From contig NZ_JAFBIY010000011.1 in NCBI RefSeq assembly GCF_021531975.1, positions 1-50,286 on the forward strand: a stretch of DNA of 50,286 bases, read 5' to 3'. Both the position numbers and the translations under genes were made by a program. Source of the stretch: Faecalicatena contorta (GTDB lineage: Bacteria; Bacillota; Clostridia; Lachnospirales; Lachnospiraceae). Shown piece by piece: positions 44,167 through 50,286 of the stretch (its first letter is position 1; each line of letters opens with the position of its first letter). The notes under the pieces were generated by a model. It was not told where the DNA came from. It saw only the letters and a list, made by a program, of their open reading frames with translations, and did not search any database.

Positions 44167-44451
44167 TCACTTTATAGCTGCCAGAAATAATTCATAAAAA
44201 TCATCTTCGCCTGCCAGCATCGGCGAATTCTCACCTCCGCCGTTGGTACTTCTCTTCATCGCTGCATGAAACTCTTCTCCTGCACAAATGAGATCCATGT
44301 CATATATTTCATATCCTTCTTCTCTGCATATTTTACAAAAAGCATGGATCGGTGAATCTGCTGTCCGCGTTTCCAGAAACTTCTTTCTAAGCTCTTCATT
44401 CTTTAATGCCTTATTCTGCAATTCATCCAACATTCCTGTTATATCCCGCAT
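44167..44451 (-). CDS. Nif11-like small protein
   Basis: A 94-residue protein starting MRDITGMLDELQNKALKN, with AGGA nine bases before the start. The first two thirds (LKNEELRKKFLETRTADSPIHAFCKICREEGYEIYDMDLI) follow the Nif11/TIGR03798 leader pattern of an E-E-L-R-K start and a G-Y/F-E/D-x helix. The tail AMKRSTNGGGENSPMLAGEDDFYELF is glycine-rich. Nif11 proteins serve as precursors or leaders of modified peptides, but no modifying enzyme is nearby. It stands directly upstream of the GGDEF and EAL genes on the same strand and may be co-expressed with them. Confidence 0.62.
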   Translation of the reverse strand: MRDITGMLDELQNKALKNEELRKKFLETRTADSPIHAFCKICREEGYEIYDMDLICAGEEFHAAMKRSTNGGGENSPMLAGEDDFYELFLAAIK

Positions 44452-44516
44452 ACGATCACATCCTATCACTTTTATTATACTCATTCGTCGTTCCAATGTA
44501 AAGTTTTCATACTAAA

Positions 44517-44557
44517 AGAAGCCCTCGATGATTAATCATCAAAGGCTTCTTTCATTT
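44517..44557 (-). terminator. Terminator at the end of the heat-shock operon
   Basis: On the minus strand GAAGCC-TTTGATGATTAATCATCGAG-GGCTTC followed by TTTTAG, overlapping the dnaJ stop codon; the inner GATGATTAATCATC is itself palindromic. Confidence 0.82.
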
Positions 44558-45719
44558 TATCCATAAATCCTTTTTTCTTCTTACCGCTCTTTTCACCGGC
44601 ATCGTCTTTCACTACATTTAATGTATTTCCTGCCAGCTCATCGAACTTGCGAAGTGCTTCTTTCGCTTCGTGACTCAAATGCTCCGGAGTCTGAATGACG
44701 AGTGTTACGTAATGGTCACCTCTGACCTGTGAATTACGAACAGACGGTATACCCTTTCCTTTCAGGCGAACCTTTGTATCGGTCTTGGTTCCCGGTTTGA
44801 CTGTATATATAACATCTCCATCAACTGTCTTAATCCTGATATCAGCTCCAAGTGCCGCCTGTGCAAATGAAATCGGCACTGTTGAGAAGATATGCATATC
44901 CTGACGCTGGAAAATCGGATGTCTGGATACAGTCACCTCTACAAGAAGATCTCCTCTTGGTCCTCCATTCACACCCGGCTCACCTTTTTCACGGATTCTC
45001 ACACTCTGTCCATTATCAATACCTGCCGGAATCGTAACAGAAATCTTCTTTCTATTTGAAACATAGCCTGTTCCGCCGCAGTCAGGGCACTTCTCACGGA
45101 CAATCTTACCTGTTCCATGACAGTCCGGACAAGTCTGCACATTCTGCACAGTTCCAAAGAAGGACTGCTGTGTATATACAACCTGCCCTTTACCGCCACA
45201 TTTTGGACATGTCTCTGGTGAAGTTCCCGGCTTTGCACCACTTCCTCCACAAGTCGTACATGGATCCTTTAATACGACATCCAGTTCTTTTTCGCAGCCA
45301 AATACGGCCTCTTCAAATGTGATTCTTACACTTTTACGGATATTGGCGCCCTTCATCGGCCCCTGACTTGCACGACCCCTTCTTCCACCGCCGCCAAATA
45401 AATCACCGAAAATATCTCCAAAGATATCACTGAAATCAGCTCCGCCAAAATCGAAACCGCCAAAGCCACCGGCTCCGCCTGCTCCGCCTTCAAATGCGGC
45501 ATGGCCATACTGGTCATACTGTCGACGTTTTTCAGGATCACTCAGAACTGCATACGCCTCTGAAGCTTCTTTAAACTTCTTCTCAGCTTCAGTATCACCC
45601 GGATTCATATCCGGGTGATACTTCTTTGCAACCTGTCTATATGCTTTTTTCAATGTAGCCTCATCTGCGTCTTTGCTGACGCCGAGCACCTCATAGTAAT
45701 CTCTCTTTGCTTCTGCCAT
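44532..45719 (-). CDS. dnaJ: Chaperone DnaJ
   Basis: An Hsp40 co-chaperone that delivers substrates to DnaK and stimulates its ATPase. Domains in order: J domain (residues 4-70, HPD in [10 protein letters not shown]), a G/F-rich region with [16 protein letters not shown], four zinc-finger repeats ([32 protein letters not shown]), and the C-terminal substrate-binding domains. The 395-residue length is normal for a type I DnaJ. It is the last gene of hrcA-grpE-dnaK-dnaJ, 15 bp after dnaK. Confidence 0.98.
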   Translation of the reverse strand: MAEAKRDYYEVLGVSKDADEATLKKAYRQVAKKYHPDMNPGDTEAEKKFKEASEAYAVLSDPEKRRQYDQYGHAAFEGGAGGAGGFGGFDFGGADFSDIFGDIFGDLFGGGGRRGRASQGPMKGANIRKSVRITFEEAVFGCEKELDVVLKDPCTTCGGSGAKPGTSPETCPKCGGKGQVVYTQQSFFGTVQNVQTCPDCHGTGKIVREKCPDCGGTGYVSNRKKISVTIPAGIDNGQSVRIREKGEPGVNGGPRGDLLVEVTVSRHPIFQRQDMHIFSTVPISFAQAALGADIRIKTVDGDVIYTVKPGTKTDTKVRLKGKGIPSVRNSQVRGDHYVTLVIQTPEHLSHEAKEALRKFDELAGNTLNVVKDDAGEKSGKKKKGFMDKMKEAFDD

Positions 45720-45734
45720 TGTTGTCCCTCTGCT

Positions 45735-47615
<1,881 letters not shown>

Positions 47616-47633
47616 TTATTTCCTCCTTGAAAA

Positions 47634-48347
47634 TTAATTTGCTACTTTTACCATGCTGTGTCTCACTACGGAGTCACGGTACATGTATCCTTTTTGGAAC
47701 TCTTCGGCTACAATATTCTCGCCGAAGTTCTCATCCTCCATATGCATTACCGCATTGTGGAAATCTGGATTGAATTCCTGACCGACTGCTTCAATCGGCT
47801 TAACTCCAATCTCATCCAGTGTTGTCATAAAATGCTTATACACCTTCTCCATTCCCTGTACAAAAGGATTTTCTTTTTCTTCTTCCGCTACCGCATCAAG
47901 CCCACGTTCAAAATTGTCAACTACCGGAAGAATCTTTTCTATGATATCTTTCGCTCCTATCTCGTACATCTGAGACTTTTCTCTCTCCGTACGTTTGCGG
48001 AAGTTATCAAACTCTGCCATCTGACGAGTGAGTCTGTCAGTCAGTTCCTCAATCTTCTCGTCTTTTTTATCTTTCTTATTCTTCTTTCCAAATAACTTTT
48101 TGCCGGCCTTTTCATCATTGCCGTCTAAAGCAGCTTCCCCGGCATCTTCTGCCGCATCGTCTGCATTCTGCTCTGCCGCTTCTGCTTCATCTGCTTCGGC
48201 CGCCTCATCGGCAGTTTCTGCTTCCTTTACTTCTTCAGCAGCTTCGGCATCTTTTGCCTGCTCAGCTGCCGCTTTCTTCGCCTCTTCTACAGCTTCTTTT
48301 ACCATTTCTTCCTGGCTTTTCTCCTTATTATCCAAGGGTAATTCCAC
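47634..48347 (-). CDS. grpE: Nucleotide exchange factor GrpE
   Basis: A 237-residue GrpE, longer than the usual 180-200 because of a low-complexity acidic N-terminus (about residues 15-75, rich in A, E and D), followed by a lysine-rich patch KKLFGKKNKKDKKDEKI. The coiled coil and head domain carry the family motif NFRKRTEREKSQMYEIGAKDIIEKILPVVDNFERGL and the ending GYMYRDSVVRHSMVKVAN. It promotes ADP release from DnaK. It starts 5 bp after hrcA. Confidence 0.96.
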   Translation of the reverse strand: MELPLDNKEKSQEEMVKEAVEEAKKAAAEQAKDAEAAEEVKEAETADEAAEADEAEAAEQNADDAAEDAGEAALDGNDEKAGKKLFGKKNKKDKKDEKIEELTDRLTRQMAEFDNFRKRTEREKSQMYEIGAKDIIEKILPVVDNFERGLDAVAEEEKENPFVQGMEKVYKHFMTTLDEIGVKPIEAVGQEFNPDFHNAVMHMEDENFGENIVAEEFQKGYMYRDSVVRHSMVKVAN

Positions 48348-48352
48348 CTTTC

Positions 48353-49399
48353 TTACTCATTTTTCTTATGAAACATCTGATCCAGTTCATTCTGGAGACG
48401 TTTCATAGACTTCAATACATGCTCATAATCCATTCGTTTCGGTCCGATAATACCTATCGTACCCTTCATGCCGTCACCTAATTCATAAGTTGCTGTAACG
48501 ACACTGCAGTCTTTCATATTCTGCACCGGAGTTTCATCTCCGATATAGACCTGAATACCTGTGTTATCTTCCTGTGACAAAGTCTTTGTTACCAGTTCTG
48601 TCAACTGCTGCTTCTCTTCAAATGCACTGATGATCTCCTGTGCGCTCTGCTTATCGCTAAGCTCCGGATATTTAAAAATGTTCGTTGCGCCACTCGTGTA
48701 AATCTGCATATCTTCATCTATCTGAATCGCGTCTGCAACTGCATCCAGCACATTTCCAATCACCTCGCTGTGTATACCAGCCTGCTCTTTAAGCCTTGCG
48801 ATCAATCCAAGATTAATCTCTTCAATTGACATTCCATTTAATGTTGTGTTCAAAAGCATGTTAAGCTTCAGGAGATTTTCATTGCTGATTGGCTCATCCA
48901 TACTGATGATCTTGTTCTTAATAACATTTCCTCCAAGAACAATCACTGCAATAATCTGCTCTTCATCTACCGCTGAAAGCTGGATGAACTTAATCTTATT
49001 CGCGTTACTTACCGGAGTAGAAACCATCGTAGCATAATTCGTATTCGTTGCAAGAACTTTCGCTGCCTGCTTTAAAAGCTTCTCCATCTTATCAGCCTTG
49101 TCAAGCATCTGCTCCTGCATCTCACTTAACTCCTGCTCCTTCTCCTCCATCAGCATATCGACATATAATCTATAGCCTTTATCCGAAGGAATACGTCCTG
49201 CTGACGTATGAGGCTGCATGATATAGCCAAGCTCTTCCAGATCTGCCATCTCATTTCGAATTGTCGCGGAACTTAAGTTCAGATCCGTATACTTGGAAAT
49301 CGTCCTGGAGCCGACCGGTTCACCTGTCTCCAGATAATTCTGGATAATTGCATGTAATATCTTAAGCTTACGTTCGCTCAGTCCATGTTCTGCTAACAT
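48353..49399 (-). CDS. hrcA: Heat-inducible transcription repressor HrcA
   Basis: A 348-residue repressor of class I heat-shock genes that binds CIRCE. An N-terminal winged helix (residues 1-75; IIQNYLETGEPVGSRTISKYTDLNLSSATIRNEMADLEELG) is followed by QPHTSAGRIPSDKGYRLYVD, an HrcA hallmark, and a GAF-like domain. The start follows AAAGGAGGAGG. It is first in the operon and autoregulated through the CIRCE element at 49428-49454. Confidence 0.97.
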   Translation of the reverse strand: MLAEHGLSERKLKILHAIIQNYLETGEPVGSRTISKYTDLNLSSATIRNEMADLEELGYIMQPHTSAGRIPSDKGYRLYVDMLMEEKEQELSEMQEQMLDKADKMEKLLKQAAKVLATNTNYATMVSTPVSNANKIKFIQLSAVDEEQIIAVIVLGGNVIKNKIISMDEPISNENLLKLNMLLNTTLNGMSIEEINLGLIARLKEQAGIHSEVIGNVLDAVADAIQIDEDMQIYTSGATNIFKYPELSDKQSAQEIISAFEEKQQLTELVTKTLSQEDNTGIQVYIGDETPVQNMKDCSVVTATYELGDGMKGTIGIIGPKRMDYEHVLKSMKRLQNELDQMFHKKNE

Positions 49400-49427
49400 C
49401 CATCCTCCTCCTTTCGGATTTCTCCTG

Positions 49428-49454
49428 TTAGCACTCCTTTATTTTGAGTGCTAA
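49428..49454 (-). promoter_or_regulatory. CIRCE operator
   Basis: TTAGCACTC (49428-49436), nine-base spacer, GAGTGCTAA (49446-49454): a perfect match to the CIRCE inverted repeat bound by HrcA, located between the promoter and hrcA. Confidence 0.98.
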
Positions 49455-49469
49455 CATCTTTCGAATATT

Positions 49470-49498
49470 AATGTATCACTAAGGTTTACGTTTGTCAA
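49470..49498 (-). promoter_or_regulatory. Promoter of the hrcA operon
   Basis: On the minus strand TTGACA (49493-49498), 17-bp spacer, TACATT (49470-49475). CIRCE starts 16 bp downstream of the -10, covering the transcription start. Confidence 0.82.
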
Positions 49499-49523
49499 CA
49501 CAGTTTACATATTTTTTATAAAA

Positions 49524-50286
49524 TATGAATTTAGTATAGTAAGGGGTACGCAGGTGATATATTTCTATATGTCTCCGATGCGTCCGTCCTTGCAACTAAG
49601 CCACGAATCTATAAGAGCCAGAACAACAGACAGTGAACGAATTGTCTGTTGTTCTGGCTCTAACAGCTTCGGGCTGGATTTTCCAGGACTTCCGCTTACC
49701 GTCACCATATAGAACTATATCAACTACTACCATTTACTGTACTGGAAATTCCAGGTAAAAGTGCATGCCTTAGTTTGTTGGCAAAACATGTTATGGAGCT
49801 GGTCTTTTCAGCTTCTATATGTAAAAGTAAAGAATTGTAATGAATTTTGAGAAGTCGAAGCCAGCTCCCAAGAGAAAAAATCCAAATTCGAATGAACTTC
49901 ATAGCGAAAAAGTCATTTCATTTTGTAGTTTTGTCTCCGAGGAAATGATTTACTTCCCAAAAAAGTCATTACAAATTTTCTTTTTGACTCACAGGGAATG
50001 AAAAAGAGCTTGTTTTCACGCTGATAACGTAGTGGAATTGCTTTAACTATGCGGTTTCAGTATTTTGGCTGAGACATTACAAGTGACGCGAGAGAGCTGA
50101 GCTTGGGGAAACGTGGAAGAGCGTTACAAATGGTTGCAGAAAAAGCTGATATAACTTCGTATTCGCCTTGTATTTCCCATACAAGGCGAAAGAGTATCTG
50201 AGACGCGGAACTCATCAGGAGTTCCCGTCGAATATACTCGGTTACGAATGTTATATCAGCTTTTGATGTTTACCGTTTGTCAGCGA
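49524..50286 (+). repeat. Structured repeat element, copy 4 (cut by the window end)
   Basis: At least 763 bp of the family with both long-form arms. The left end reads TATGAATTTAGTATAG at 49524, with the TAG of other copies changed to TAT, only 26 bp upstream of the hrcA -35 box. The long left arm carries a 19-bp perfect hairpin AGAGCCAGAACAACAGACA (49614-49632) with 49643-49661 and a 10-base loop. Its flanks are almost identical to copy 2, but the stem sequence is different. The core is more diverged from copies 2 and 3 than these are from each other, with several paired changes. The right arm includes the 15-bp stem AAAAGCTGATATAAC with its partner, the GCCTTGTA hairpin and the GGAACTC hairpin. 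The right terminus lies beyond the window. It contains no coding sequence. Confidence 0.85.

Overview
The window looks like chromosome from a strictly anaerobic, low-to-mid GC Gram-positive bacterium of the Clostridia, most likely Lachnospiraceae. The pointers are a single-chain PurL of about 1255 residues, the hrcA-grpE-dnaK-dnaJ operon behind a CIRCE operator, a flavin reductase-rubredoxin fusion, a corrinoid methyl-transfer operon, strong AGGAGG ribosome-binding sites, and tRNA genes without an encoded CCA. The genus is inference; no 16S gene is present.

Layout: 1-155 end of a repeat element; 153-1986 acetyltransferase, ispF and a small membrane protein; 2066-4494 an NhaC-type antiporter with a UroD-family methyltransferase; 4703-4859 tRNA-Met and tRNA-Val; 4994-6454 gdhA with a structured leader; 6590-7212 repeat copy 2; 7210-11776 purL and a membrane protein; 11905-15710 a LysR regulator, an AlaX-type editing protein and argS; 15850-18075 flavin reductase-rubredoxin, endonuclease IV, a YtrA-type GntR regulator and a small membrane protein; 18134-22778 a DNA-repair block (Cas4-like/XPD-like helicase, TIGR03915-like protein, DNA-repair radical SAM protein) read from a promoter with two LexA-like boxes; 22799-25622 TetR regulator, glgB and an orphan holin; 25772-32874 a corrinoid methyl-transfer locus; 33047-37772 a five-gene operon (Fe-ADH, MATE, OCD/mu-crystallin, RidA, Mrp); 37858-38748 a degenerate Rpn nuclease; 38746-39424 repeat copy 3; 39406-44451 MalY/PatB lyase, two c-di-GMP enzymes and a Nif11-like peptide; 44532-49498 the heat-shock operon; 49524 to the window end, repeat copy 4.

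The least ordinary thing here is the repeat family. Four copies (two cut by the window edges) of a non-coding element of about 620-770+ bp have ends of the form TAG(G/A)AATTT. They consist of nested hairpins whose sequences differ between copies while pairing is kept. At three of the five gene-element junctions visible, the terminal TAG of the element is, in frame, the stop codon of the abutting gene (acetyltransferase, purL, Rpn). At a fourth (malY) the stop codon also lies inside the element. Copies can carry or lack long insertions at the tips of two arms. I do not recognise this family. A structured mobile element or a structured RNA that settles at gene 3' ends are both possible.

The metabolic centrepiece is a corrinoid methyl-transfer operon on the minus strand: COG0523 GTPase, divergent UroD-like protein, corrinoid protein, UroD-family methyltransferase, reductive activator (RACE/COG3894), second UroD-family methyltransferase. 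A further UroD-family gene converges on it and another is coupled to nhaC, giving five UroD-fold proteins for one corrinoid carrier. The methyl donor cannot be read from the sequence.
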